From: Schoenoplectus triqueter
Lineage: Eukaryota; Streptophyta; Magnoliopsida; Poales; Cyperaceae
Reading direction: 5' to 3'
DNA: 64,000 nt
Assembly: GCA_964058805.1 (NCBI GenBank)
Contig: CAXKVV010000040.1
Coordinates: forward strand, 496,001 to 560,000
Each line of letters begins with the position of its first letter. The stretch's first letter is position 1. Made by a program: the position numbers and the translations under genes. The notes below the pieces were generated by a model, which had not been told where the DNA came from, ran no database searches, and was given only the letters and a program-made list of their open reading frames with translations. This document shows positions 24,767 to 37,225 of the stretch, piece after piece.

Positions 24767-26350
24767 GCCTAGTATATTTGAAATGAGTCAAAAATAATAA
24801 TAAAAAGAAAAGCTTAAAAAACAAGAGGAAAGTTGGTATGTATAGTAGAATCAACATTCTTGCGAGCAAACCTAGCAATATATATATGCTGGAACAACGT
24901 ACAGTGAGTTATTTAAAATATAAAATTAGATTTTATTATTTAATTATTATGATAAAAAAATTAATACTGTGATAAAAGTGATAGTTTTTATAAAACATTC
25001 ATTTGATAAAATCATTCTTAGCAACTCCGTATTTTATACGCTACTGATCATAATAACTTTTAAAGTATATATATTTCAAAGATTGAAAAAAAAAATCCTT
25101 GGTGATCTTCTTTATTATCAATTATTTTACTATTATGTATTTTTTCACTATCAATTATTTCTTTTAAGTATTTAATTCAATAGAAAATAATTGATAAAAA
25201 AAATATTTGGTTAAGATCAATTTAAGTGAAATTATTTTATTCTGTATAGATATATATAGGATATACCAACTATTAAATAACTGTAAAAGATAATTCACTT
25301 TATGATCCTAGATTTTTTAAAAGAAATTATATTGGCTCATGAACTTTCATTTACACTAAATTGGTCATTAAACGTTTTTAAAAAAAATCAAAACTAATCC
25401 TTAACTTTAAACAATAACATAAATACTTGAGTTTAATTAATTAAAAGAAATTAATTTGATCCTTTAAAAAGAAAAGTCTAAGTGTCAAATTACTATTTTA
25501 ATACTATTTGACCCATGTAAGACATTTTCAAATAAATACGTTTGAAAAGGTCTTTCCCATATTTTATCTTTATCCACTTAGTCTTACTCATAATCTATAT
25601 CCTCATCCATTACGGTTAATGGATAACAAACAAATAATGAAAAATTATCCAATGATTTGTAATTTAATTATTTTAACAAAAAATATAACAAATAAATAAG
25701 TCTATATTATTTTAAGCACATTATATACATAGTACTAGGAATATTATTAATACAATATTGTAAGTGATTCCACGAGTCCCTTTTGGTGCCAACTGGAATC
25801 GGATGTCTTATAGTACTCGATCGATGGGGTTCCTATTATATATCCTATAGTACTTGGAATGTTAATGGATGCAAATTAACTCGAATCGGAGGTCTAATAT
25901 TATCTTTATATTAATGGACAGAGAATATAGGTGTTGTTTGTCATATTTTTTTTATCCATGCTTCAATTTTGATGACGTCAAACATAGAAATTAGATTTCA
26001 CCAACTTTTATTTTGTAATTGTTTAAACTCAATTTAAATTTAACAAAAATCCCTGTAATTTTTGGTTGATTGATTTTTCCGTGCTAATATTGAGTCTGTA
26101 AATATTGTTTTATAAAAGTAGGTCATGAGTCATGAAGAGGTAGTTGCTTTGTTATTTCTTTCATGTTTGCAAAATGGAAATTGACAGATTGTAATATTCT
26201 CTAGCACGTAACACTAATTCGAATGAGGTGAATAATTGTGTGTGTCAAATATATATATACATGAGCCTGAAATTAAATGTACTCCCACTAAAATTCATTT
26301 AAACGGTCATCTGCATGCTTTATATATTTTCGCAAGTATCTCACAATATA
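23431..26350. other. AT-rich intergenic stretch, no gene seen
   Basis: No protein family was recognised. The only clear structure is the (TA)n run at 24723-24764. Confidence 0.4.
24723..24764. repeat. (TA)n microsatellite, 42 bp
   Basis: An uninterrupted TA run; the longest dinucleotide repeat in the window. Confidence 0.95.
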
Positions 26351-26355
26351 TATAT

Positions 26356-26658
26356 AGAGAGAAAATTAGGCTATGCTTTGCAAAGCACAAAAGCGTTATG
26401 TGCTTTGCGCTCTATTTTTAATTTTAAGTCAGAAATGATTGATCCAAGCCACTCAATCTAATTTTCATATCAAAATCTATTAGTAAACCAAATTTTATAT
26501 ATTTTTGGAATTTATTTGCTATTTTTTTTGATAGGGGGAAACCATCATTTTTGGATGAACCACAATTCTCAGATTAAGTCATTTTCTCCTCATCAGCAAA
26601 AATAGCAAAAAAAAATCTAAAAATTATAAAATTTGGTTTACTAATAGATTTTTATATG
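26356..26658. mobile_element. Truncated foldback MITE-like element
   Basis: The left end (GAGAGAAAATTAGGCTATGC) and inner arm are present, but the sequence runs into a TA repeat before the right terminal repeat is complete. Its asymmetric centre at about 26535-26600 is the reverse complement of the centre of the next element, so the two copies lie in opposite orientation. Confidence 0.65.

Positions 26659-26702
<44 letters not shown>
26659..26702. repeat. (TA)n(GA)n compound microsatellite
   Basis: TA units (about 26659-26676) pass into GA units (about 26677-26702) exactly at the junction of two foldback elements. Confidence 0.9.
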
Positions 26703-27092
26703 TCCGACTATGGTACTTTATAAAACACAGAGACGTTGTGTGCTTTGAGTTTTATTTTTAGTTTCAAGTCAGAAATAATCAATCTGAACCATTCAATCTA
26801 ATCCTCATATAAAAATCTATTAGTAAATCAAATTTTATATTTTGTAAAATTTTTTTGCTATTTTTTCTGATGAGGAGAAAATGACTTGATCTGAGAATTT
26901 TGGTTCATCCAAAAATGATGGTTTTCCCTCTATCCAAAAAAATAGTAACTAAATTCTAAAAAATATAAAATTTGGTTTACTAATAGATTTTGATATGAAG
27001 ATTAGATTGAGCGATTTAGATCGATTATTTTTTTTTACTTAAAATTAAAAATAGAGCACACAACACTTTTGTACTTTGTAAATCACCACCTA

Positions 27093-27096
<4 letters not shown>
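26703..27096. mobile_element. Foldback MITE-like element, complete
   Basis: The left arm from CTATGGTACTTTATAAAACA pairs with the right arm that ends near TACTTTGTAAATCACCACCT. The inner arms TCTATTAGTAAATCAAATTT and AAATTTGGTTTACTAATAGA are almost exact complements. A centre of about 65 bp is unpaired. A (TA)n run follows at 27101-27129. Confidence 0.75.
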
Positions 27097-27129
<33 letters not shown>

Positions 27130-27133
<4 letters not shown>

Positions 27134-27544
27134 TTGATAAGAGAGACCACGTCTACTTAATTGACACGAAGATATATTATGAAATTTTACTAGAGAAAAT
27201 TGAGTAATTTGAGCGGATTAAAACTCAGGCACATAAATTTGTAGTACTTGCATGGACATATATATCATGCATGCAAATTGCGTTAATGGCATCATGAGTC
27301 ATGAGTTATAGATGTATATATATGTATAGTTGTACGTACAGTACAACTTACCCACCCCTATTAAATGTTCATTTAGACATGCATATGTCCGGAACACACG
27401 CATTGACCATGCGTTTGTTTCCTCATGTTGCTAATGGTAGGGCTAATTGGCACATGCCATTTTCAAATTTTATGAGGGAAGGGAAGGGAAGGTATGCTAA
27501 TTAGGCTCAATTTTTGTTTTCACTTTTTCAACGACGTCCGTCTT
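27130..27544. other. Intergenic spacer, no gene seen
   Basis: Nothing beyond AT-rich sequence and a few CATGCA cores. Confidence 0.4.
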
Positions 27545-27550
27545 TGTGTA

Positions 27551-27947
27551 CTGGTGCGGAAGCAGGATTTTGGTCAGGGCAATTATCAGATTATAATAAT
27601 TTATCGAATTTAAATTCATTTACTAATCTGATACTAAATAATAAAATTAATAATTTAGTATATATTATTACCTAATAAAAATTTATTAAAATAATAACAT
27701 TTTATATATTAAAAATAACAACAAAATAAATCTCAAAATAATAGATAATCAAGTTGATGAATAAATTTATCGTCTACGGAACTTTATATTTTGATATTTT
27801 TGTATAATTATTTCATTATGCACGATATTAAATATTTTTTCTCAACAAAATTAATCAGACAATTCAGAAGGGGTAAATTACCGAAAAACACTGTTTTTCA
27901 AAATTCAGGGGGGCAGCACCCCCTGTTCCATTGTGGATCCACCCCTA
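27551..27947. mobile_element. hAT-like MITE, same family as the 14.5-kb element
   Basis: The left end CTGGTGCGGAAGCAGGATTT and the right end GTGGATCCACCCCTA resemble the termini at 14515-14711. The flanks TTTGTGTA (27543-27550) and TGTGTGTA (27948-27955) match in 7 of 8 bases, fitting an 8-bp hAT target-site duplication. Confidence 0.65.
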
Positions 27948-28010
27948 TGTGTGTACACACTGATTTCGGTTCGTGATGCTCAATAAAAAAATCGTTATGA
28001 TAATCTTGTA

Positions 28011-28218
28011 GGGTGTGTTTGGATGAGGGAGTGGGTTAGTGAGAATAGTCACTAACTCAAGAGTTGGAGTAGTGGCTAAATTAACTTTTTATTGGATTAG
28101 TAAAATAGTCACTAACCCAATGTTTTTGAAGAGCTATTTTCTCATCCAAATATAGAATAACAATAAAAATAGAAGCTACCCCCGAAAGTTACTATTCTTC
28201 ACCCATCCAAACACACCC
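28011..28218. mobile_element. MITE with GGGTGTGTTTGGATG termini, copy 1
   Basis: GGGTGTGTTTGGATG at the left is an exact inverted repeat of CATCCAAACACACCC at the right. A 3-bp direct repeat GTA lies on both sides. The interior has internal complementarity (GTCACTAAC units) and no coding capacity. Confidence 0.8.
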
Positions 28219-30119
28219 GTAGGGTGTATTTTTTATTTTTAGATTTTTTTAACTATTTTTTCAGATTTTTTAAGATTACTCGAAAAATATCAAAATAGAC
28301 CATTTAAAAAATGAAATAAATATATAAAAAGCTGTAAAAATTGAAATTTTGTATCCTATAAGATTTTGTTATAAGAATTTATTGGACATCGATCATAAAC
28401 TAAAATTTCGAAGATGAGAAGTATTTTTTTATGTGTTTTGCATATTGGTTAAAGTATAAATATTTTTACAATTATGTGTGCAGAACTATGTGAGTAGAGG
28501 TGACAATCGGGCGGGTCGGATCAGTTTGACCTTCTGGAAGAAATCGGGTTGGGTCGGGTCAGGGTCAATTTACATGTTGTGTTTTTTTTAGATTTTTAAT
28601 AGATTTCGATTGGATTGAAGGTCATTTGATCTCGGGTTGGGTCAGGTCAGGTCGGATTTAGATCGGGTCGGGTCGGTTTGACTTTTTTTAAATCAGATCG
28701 GGTCAGATTCGAGTCGGGTTTGAATCCGGACGGCTCGGATGAATTTCTCGGATCAGATCGGATTCTGCCGCCGTCAGTGCCCACCGAAGTGAATATGGGT
28801 AATCATCTACAATTTTTCAATTTACCATGCTAAAGTCTTTATATAAAATCATATAAAAATATTTATTTATTTATTTTAGAGTCAACTTAAAAATTCCGAA
28901 ACTAATACTGAAAAAGCTTGAAAATTAATTTTCTTTATATGCTATATGGTTTTTGGTATAAAAGTTATTGAGCAATATAAATTAAAATTTAAAAATAGTT
29001 CAATATATTTTTGTAAATTTTTATTCAACAAGATAACTTTATATCCTCCAAGGTTTTTGTAAGTTTTTATAGGTACCATATATATATAAGATGGAGGAAC
29101 AATTAAGTTAGAAAATAAAAATAAAAACAAAACTGGGTTCTTTATTAAATGTGTAGTAGAAGGTAGCTTGGTCGACCCAACCTCTTGACCAGTCTTAAAC
29201 CCTTAATTAAGCTCCTGATACTATCCATGTGACAAAATTTATATACATACCTGATTCTTGTCATACTCTGCTCCAACTTTTATTTTAGGTTGTAAGTTCA
29301 CCAGCTTCATTGATGTCTGCATCTATATATTTCTCATCTAATTGAAGTCTGGAACATTAATCACCCCCCCCCCCCTCCTATTACTGATGTAAGTAAATTT
29401 AAAAAAGAACCAAGTTTGTTGATGTTAAGATGATAGGTATTATGCTTTTAGAGATAGAATCTGTTGATATTAGTATACTGTATATATTATTGTAGTGTAA
29501 GGCCTCGTTTTATTAGGTGTACTTGTAAACTTTTGATACTAATTCAGGCATCGAACCTCGTTTCAATAGAAACAGGTGGGGGGATGCTCACTCTTGTTAA
29601 AAGAAAAAAAGAAGGTGCCAAGTTTGTGATCATTTATTTATTCATTTAAATGAATTTTTTTTCATTGAAATTATATTTCAAAACAACAATTAAATTCAAT
29701 ATAAAAATAATTATTTTAAACTCTTTATGTAGTTGTCATTTCGATCCTGGAGTAAGTCTTGTATTATTGGGTTAAGTTGGGGACCTTAAATGGCCATTAT
29801 TGGCCAATGGAAGTGTTTCACAAGAGAACCTCCCTCACTTGGCAATTGCAAATTAGTCCCTCATTATTAGTCATTATGCTCCCATTCAATGCACCGGGCC
29901 CGGCCAGATGGGATAATTAATGTTCATTTCTTTATTTATTTTTGGATGAAGGGAATCAGGATAATTGATCGTATAAATGTATGTATGTATGTATATGCAC
30001 AAATTCTCACCTCACATCATAGCGGGGCGGGGCGAGACGGGGCGGGGTGGGGAAGGACAGGGCAAGCATCAACCACGAAGCCAAGCATGATTCATTGGGA
30101 GGGAAGGGAAGATGGATGG
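28219..30119. other. Intergenic stretch with a probable Mutator-like MITE remnant
   Basis: No gene was seen. At about 28499-28785, AGGTGACAATCGGGCGGGTC opens a block dense in GGGTCGGGTC-like units; a matching far end is only weakly visible. A C tract of 12 lies at 29364-29375 and a (GTAT)n run at about 29977-29994. Confidence 0.4.
29364..29375. repeat. C tract of 12
   Basis: An uninterrupted C run in non-coding AT-rich sequence. Confidence 0.9.
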
Positions 30120-30129
30120 GTTGGAGTTA

Positions 30130-30473
30130 GGGGTGTTAATAGATCAGGTCGGATTCGGTAGGATCACTATTATTTTCATATTTTTTTGATCTGATTCGAA
30201 CTCAATTATGTTCTATTCAGATAAAAATATAAATAATTAAATATTAGTTAATTTATAATTAATCTTAATTATTATATAATTAATATATATTTATGATTTA
30301 GTTAATACTAAATCATAAAATTTACTTAAAAACATAATTAATCGGGTCAACTCAAATCCAGACCGATCCTATTTGGATTAAAAAAATTAGATCTATACTC
30401 AATCTATTTGTATTCCGATCATGTCATATCGGGTCAGATTCAGATTGGATCGGGTTAATAATTGATACTCCAA
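30130..30473. mobile_element. Mutator-like MITE with 10-bp target-site duplication
   Basis: The left end GGGGTGTTAATAGATCAGGT and right end AATTGATACTCCAA are weak inverted repeats. GTTGGAGTTA (30120-30129) and GTTGGAGCTA (30474-30483) flank the element and match in 9 of 10 bases, the size expected for Mutator-like elements. The interior is AT-rich with GGTCGG/GGGTCAG units near both ends. Confidence 0.65.
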
Positions 30474-30483
30474 GTTGGAGCTA

Positions 30484-32623
30484 GACTAGGTTGTCTTATC
30501 TGAACCCAATGTCAAATAGTCAATTAAATTTTCAAGCTGTAACAAATTTGAACAACAAACTACATAATAGTAAAGATATCTGTTAATTATTTTTGACAAT
30601 TATAGAATAAATTTGTTAATCCGTAGATAGTCCATCCCTAAATTTCGTATTAAAAAAGACATCGCTGTTTATCTTGTCCACACAAAAAAATGAAAAAAAA
30701 AAGAAAAGAAGAGGAAAGCCAAAAAGCATTAATGAAAGAGCTAAAAGGCGAAGAAGACAAAGAAAAGGGTAGTTGATTGTCTGGTAAGGGGGGCCCACAG
30801 GATTCACAAGTGAGTATTTTGGTATGCGCGTTGGAAGCACTTGCTACTTTCTTCAAACAAACAAAAATAAGCACTTGCTACTGCTAATCTTAAGAAGCTT
30901 TTGGGTATGTTGCCAAAAATATTGCACTTCTTATTGCCAATTCAAATTTTGTTGTTATTTTTTAAACTAAAAACGAATAATTATCAAAATTCATATAAAT
31001 TTAGTAAATAGAATTATAATAAATACAATGTTGTAAAAAATGACTGCCAAAATCAATTAGTCGGCTGATTAATCATAATCAGTGGGTAAATTATTATATA
31101 TTATATAGTCCACCGATTATTTTTTTTAACAAACATATTGTTATTAATTTAAATAACATAAATTTCATCTTAATTCTAATTTTAATAATTAAGAATTTTC
31201 TATAAATTAGATTTCACGTTAATTTTAATTTGATCTCAATTTGACATTCAAGAAATTATATATAACTATCAAATTCACATGAATTTAATAAATAAAAATA
31301 TAATGTAATATAATATAATATAATTAAAAAAAATTATGTAGAGGTAAAATTCAAAATGGGATACAGGATGTCTCCGGTTGGTGCACGGTGGAAAAGAATT
31401 GATGAGACTGGGGACTGGGGTCCAGTGAGCCCAATCAAATAAAATTTGTCAAACCGCGTTGAAAAGGGGCCCACCTATTCACTGAACCGCATACTGACAT
31501 TAATTAAATTAATAGTATATCAGTTTTTTATTATTTTTTAATGGCGTGCTAGTGCTACGGTGATATAGCAATGCAGCGCAGTGGCAGTGGCACACAATTT
31601 CGTCTTGCAACTTCATATAATTAATTAATAATTAATATAATAAAAAGGTTGCGCATGAAATTGTATTATGATTTTATCAAAATTTTGGGTCATTGGTAAA
31701 GCATGTATATGTACATACTTTTATTGTGTTCTCTCTGTAAGAGGAAACCCATCGAATCTTCATAATTCATAAAAGGAATTATTTTTTCACACACAAGTTG
31801 AAGGAAAATATACATCAGAATTGATGGACAACATAGCTTAAACACAATTAACAACAAATTTCAAAAACTTTTGATTTTGCATCGAGATTCATACTTTTAA
31901 TAAATTTTAAGTTTGAAATTCATACTTTCAGTAATTATTACAAATCTCGATACAAAATCAACGGCTCCAAAAAAAACTTTAAACCCACATTTTAATTAAA
32001 AAAACTTTGTACCTCCCCTTCCAAGTGCCATTCAGTGTTCCAAAGCAAAACAAATGAAAGCAAATGGAGACCTAGAAAGCGGTCATAAAAGATTGGTGGG
32101 TTTTGTTTTTACACTGGAATAAATTTTGTGACACCACACTAGACGTAGTCAGTGTCTACACCACACCACACCACACCACACGTGAGCCTCTTTTGTTTTT
32201 CTTTAGTGTCGTCTGATCTCATCTCATGTCACACTAAGATCTGTCATCCGTGCCTTTCTTAATTATTAATGTTACAACTTACAATTGAAAAGAAAAAAAA
32301 ATACTTTATTATTTCTTTCCTCGTCTTTCTTTTTGAACTAGTTATTTAATTCTTTTACAATTTGAGTTTTGCTGAAATTAAATTAAGTTAAATAGTACAG
32401 TAGTTGAACTTGGTACGTCCAACATAAAGAATTAATGTAGGGGGAGAGAACTATTTGGTATTTTGTTGGGTGGATGGCAATATATGGTGGCTTTACAGTG
32501 TACACTGTACAGGGTGAGAGAGGTGGGGGGGGGGGGGTGACCACCAAACCAAATAGACGTAGTGTAAATGCAACTAACTATTCAATCCTGCTCACTCTCT
32601 TTCTCTCTCTGGCTAACTCTCCG
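30484..32623. other. Intergenic stretch, no gene seen
   Basis: AT-rich sequence with an AATAT-rich run near 31305-31325, a (CCACA)n run at about 32157-32181 and a G tract of 13 at 32525-32537. Confidence 0.4.
32525..32537. repeat. G tract of 13
   Basis: An uninterrupted G run about 90 bp left of the MITE at 32624. Confidence 0.9.
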
Positions 32624-33041
32624 GGGTGTGTTTGGATGGTGAAAAAATTAGTGAAAAAATGGCACCGTTTGGGTTAGCAGTTGAGAATAGTGTGAGATTA
32701 ATGATGTCTCGGGAAATATGAGAACAGTGCTAATTTTTATTATTTCGGATTAGTAAAATATTATTTGGATGATAACTTGAGAACAGTAGAGAGAATAGTT
32801 AAAATAATTAATTATTTTTTAGTATTTTATTTAATAATAACTATCTAATACTATTTCATACTAATATATAAAAAAAATTAATTTCTTATTATTTTCACTA
32901 TTCTCATGAACCTTTGGATTAACGGATTAACATTATTCTGTTGCCATTTTCAATTTTAATTTTATATTTAGATGGTTGCTAATCCGAAAACAGTACTGCT
33001 ATTCTCAAAACTGTAATATTTTACACCATCCAAACACACCC
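32624..33041. mobile_element. MITE with GGGTGTGTTTGGATG termini, copy 2
   Basis: GGGTGTGTTTGGATGGTG at the left is an exact inverted repeat of CACCATCCAAACACACCC at the right. It is the same terminal family as 28011-28218 but about twice as long. No clear target-site duplication was seen. Confidence 0.8.
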
Positions 33042-33116
33042 TAGTAAGTATACTCTTGAGAGATCCTTACATTACATTTACATAGTTACAGACTTACATA
33101 ATTACATAATTACATA

Positions 33117-33217
33117 GTCAAATCCTCCTCTGCTCACCATTTTTCGGTGTATTTTCGACCATCAGATTCGCTTCCCACAGCCCACAGGGCAGGTGCAGGA
33201 GCAGAGTAGGATTTGAC
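33117..33217. other. Short stem-loop with 19-bp arms in a GC-richer island
   Basis: GTCAAATCCTCCTCTGCTC (33117-33135) pairs with GAGCAGAGTAGGATTTGAC (33199-33217) with one mismatch. The loop of 63 bases is GC-richer than the surroundings. The island continues to about 33430 with no recognised protein or RNA family. Confidence 0.5.
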
Positions 33218-34738
33218 ACATATAAATATATATATATAATTCATACAACTGATTTCCTGACAAGGCCCTGAGTGCTGTAGCGTAAGGCATTTTACTGACA
33301 GTGGGCTCATGCCAGCTAACAATACATACATGACCTGCTTCATGATTGCCGCAGAGGATCCGGATATTTCTACTGTCCCTTCCTTCTACATCAAATTCTA
33401 CGCTCACATTTAACCGCATGTGTTCACACCGCTTCTAATTTTTTCTTTCTCCAAAAAAAAAAAAAAAAACTCTAGTTCTGTTCAGTCTCATAGTTCGGAT
33501 TCTCTGTAGCAGCTGAGAAAGTGAGAAATTAATTTGGCATGGTTTCAACCATATTAATAAATTTATGATTCGGAAAGCGTTCGATGAGATACAAAATTTA
33601 TGGTTCGAATATAATTTAAAAATATTTTTTTGATATGACATAAATAAAATATATTAAAATATTAAAAATTAATAATCATATAATCATATAAAAATAATAT
33701 ACAATATCATTTTAAAATTTTATATAATGGGTTTTATCCACAAGTATAATATTTTTTGATGAATAAAACAAATTATACATTAAATATATGTTTAATACAT
33801 GAAATACTCAGATATGAATAAAAATTAAATTATTCACGAATAAAATGTGTTGTTACTATGATTTTAGCTTCCGAGTAGCTAAGCAACCGAAATTATTAAA
33901 TAGAGACTGTCTACAGCTTCATTCCAAATGTATTTGGTGATCAAATTGCCTGAGCTCATAAATTTTAGCTACCAATCTATTAAATTATAAGAGCAATTTT
34001 AGTGCATATCCGATTTTTATGGTATATCTTTTTGAAAAATATTGTTCAAATGAAATTTTTTAACTCATGGATGTGTAATGTGTTTCTAATGACTTGAATT
34101 ATATATATAATGAGATTAATTGTTCATCCATCATAATGTCATTGAAACTCCAAAGTTAAAATTTTGAATTATATAATGAGAAATAAAACTTTTTCAAATT
34201 AACTAAAATTTGATACATCTTTATCTAAGTCATTAGAAATTCATTTATAATTTTAGATTTTCCATTTAAGAAATATTTAAAAAAATATATCATAAGAATT
34301 GAATATACAATAAAAATAAAATAGAATTAGTCATATTATAAAATGAAACTCCAGAAAGTGAGTACTTGATTATTTGTGTTAATACAACAAACTAGCTCAT
34401 GCTGGGTTATACAACGACTAAATTACTAAATCCAAGAGTGTATCCTTTTAAATTGTGCATTCTGACAGCCATGGTAAGGCATTGGACACAAGGTCAAACC
34501 AAGAGAAAAAAGAGGAGAAAAGAAACCAATTAAAAAGGGGACATGTGGTCACTCATGGGGCTTCCAGATCATAATTCAGCAGCATTAAGCATCTATCAGA
34601 AAGTGCCTATCGGTACCAGTGGACTAATTATTTGGAGCAGAAAAGGCCATCATTTTGTTATAGTGGCATGTGACCTCCATGGGCTTGAAATATTTTTGGG
34701 CCGAACATGTTCCAAAAATGATTATTAACCATGACTTA
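33218..34738. other. Intergenic stretch, no gene seen
   Basis: Contains a poly(A) run of about 17 bases at 33455-33471 and otherwise AT-rich sequence. No coding family was recognised. Confidence 0.4.
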
Positions 34739-35279
34739 AGGGCTGCAAACGAATCGAACAAGAACGAACTGACATGTGTTTGAGTTTGATTTGAAATCTA
34801 TTTCGAACTAGTTTGATTTGAAATAGATAGGCAGTTTCGAACTCAAATCATTGTTTAAAATTTGATTCGTTAAATATTCGAACTGTTTGATTTGATTCGT
34901 AAATAGTTTGAAATAGAATTATTAGGTGAACAAATTCCACAATTCATATCAAAATAACAGAATCAAATATAAAAAATATCAATTTAATATAAAATCATAC
35001 AAAACTAAAAGTTCATTCAACAAAAATTAATAAATTTTATATAAATTCATACTACTCAAAGTCTCAAACAATCAAATAATTAATACAAATTCAAACAAAA
35101 ATAGTTCGTGAACACATTTCGAACGAACTCACCATGGTTTGAGTTTGATTCGATATAATTTCGAATCGAATCAGTTTGATTTAAAATTAATTTCGAACTA
35201 GAATCGAACGAACGTTTTTCAAACTATTTTCGAATCGAACACGAACAAACTACGAACTTCGAATATTTCTTGCAGCCCT
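34739..35279. mobile_element. Mutator-like foldback MITE with AGGGCTGCAA ends
   Basis: AGGGCTGCAAACGAATCGAA at the left pairs with TTCTTGCAGCCCT at the right. Both arms are dense in TTCGAA/GAACGAAC units that pair with each other. The flanks CATGACTTA and ACATGACTA share CATGACT, suggesting a 9-10 bp target-site duplication that has drifted. Confidence 0.65.
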
Positions 35280-35396
35280 ACATGACTATAATTTAAAGAT
35301 ACAATTTTTTTTTGTTGCAAAAGTATGGACTTTGAATAGCTAAACTTTCAGAAAGAAAAAGATTAGAAACCTTAATAAAGGCTGTCTTTTCATTTA

Positions 35397-36071
35397 GGGT
35401 TTGTTTGAAATTCCATGGAATAGCAAAAAGTATGATTAGAACTGCTATTCCGATAAATTAATTTGCCAAACGAATTTTAGACTAAGTAGAAGAGTGCTAA
35501 TCCGGTATACCAACTTATAGGTGTAATATCGGATTAGCTCTCGTCGGAATAACGATTATTATTTAATTATATTATATTATATTATGATTATAATTTATTA
35601 TTATTATATTATATTATGATTATAATTTATTATTATATTAATATTATGATTATTATGATTATATTATTATATTTAAATTATGATTATATTATTATTCTAT
35701 TATGATTATTTATTATTATTATATTATTACAATTATGATTATAATTATAATTTTTATTATTATATTATGATTATAATTATAATCTTTATTATTATATTAC
35801 TATATTATGATTATGTTTATATTTTTATTATATTATTATGATTATTATTATTTATTATGATTATAATATTATTTTATTATTATTATATTATTATTACTAT
35901 TATGATTATGATTATTTTTATTATCATGATCATTATTAATATCATAATTATTCATATTTTAACTATTCTGATTAACAACTGTCAAAAGATATTTTTAAGA
36001 ATACCACTCTTTCAAAAAGATACTATTCTATCACTCTTCCAAAATTATTCTTTAATTCGTCAAACGGAGCC
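35397..36071. mobile_element. PIF/Harbinger-like MITE with a low-complexity core
   Basis: The left end GGGTTTGTTTGAAATTCC and the right end, read in reverse GGCTCCGTTTGACGAATT, are related inverted repeats. TTA lies on both sides (35394-35396 and 36072-36074), the 3-bp duplication typical of Tourist/Harbinger elements. The core, about 35550-35960, is an ATTATATTATGATTATAAT-type array of irregular period. Confidence 0.6.
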
Positions 36072-36074
36072 TTA

Positions 36075-37225
36075 CTGATGTTGGTTGTTTTTGTTGTCCG
36101 AACTGATAAAAGGATTTGGTACTTTGTTATGGTACAATAAAAAAAAAAATCAAATGTTGATTTCTGAAAGCCAAGTGGAATCCAGTGAGGAAACAATAAT
36201 TAAATCCGATAAAATAAAGCCTCTTGCTATCCAAGAATAATTGATTGCTGTGTCAGTGTTCCGATTATATCGTTGTAACATACTTAATTAGTTATTCCGG
36301 CCTAATTTTCATATATTTTCAAATTTTGTACACTGGCGATTAATCAAACTACTGTATAAAACTTCATCCATCTTTACAAAATTCTCATCACTATTGATCA
36401 GTCTCTGCAAAGTCTTTCGAGAACATAGCAACTAATTAAAATTTCATCAAGATTTTCATTAATCTTGGCAGCAAATTTATTAATTATTAATTAATCTTTG
36501 AATTGATGCCATGCCGGTATAAAGTTTTTAATGTTCTCTCTCAAGAAGCGGCAGTAGAACTGATAAAAAATATCGTGGCTCGTAATTCATACGGGATTGA
36601 TTTGTTATTGGGCATTTGGCTCGTTCGTCAATTGATCGAGCCGTTAACGAGTCGGTTCGTTAAGTTAATGAGCCGAGTTTAAGTTTAGTCCAGCTCGTCT
36701 CGTTAGATTCATTTAGCTCGTTAAACTATTAATATTTATTATTTATATTTTTAATATGAATTTTTAGTATATTAAATAGTTTATAATATGAAATGTACTT
36801 AAATTATTATATAATAAATTGTGTGAAATATTTTGTCTTTAGTTATTTTAATAATTTTTATATAAATTTTAATATAAAATATCATAAAAATATTACTAAC
36901 TATTAAATTAGTCTTAAGGAATTTTAATAAAATAGTTCAGTTAGAGTTAGTTAACGAGTGGATCTCAAATTAAAATTTTTAATTAAAAAATAATTAGCTA
37001 ATCAGTTTGATTCGACTGATTAAGCTAACGAGCACGAAAACTGGTTGAAGAATCCTAGCAATCCTAATTCCCAAACGGAAACATCGGCAGCCGCCAGGAC
37101 GCTCCCTCAATCTCATCTCTCTCCCTCCCTCTCTCTCGCGCTCCGATCTTGATTGTTGACCATTGAGCGAGTTTTCCGTGCTATCCTCGTCTGGTCCGTG
37201 AGCCTTGGAAGTCGGAAGAGGACAC
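36075..37225. other. 5' flank and leader of the NAGK gene
   Basis: About 36585-37030 holds repeated GGCTCGTT/AACGAGC units that resemble a degraded Mutator-like MITE, but no pair of ends was resolved. The pyrimidine-rich stretch CTCTCTCCCTCCCTCTCTCT at about 37115-37140 is probably the NAGK leader. Confidence 0.45.

Noticed and set aside
35857..36078. Ile-rich plus-strand frame
   Set aside because: Translation of the ATTATTATGATT low-complexity core of a MITE.
36585..37030. GGCTCGTT/AACGAGC-rich block as a Mutator-like MITE
   Set aside because: Internal complementarity is visible but I could not find a pair of termini or a target duplication, so it is only mentioned in the flank entry.
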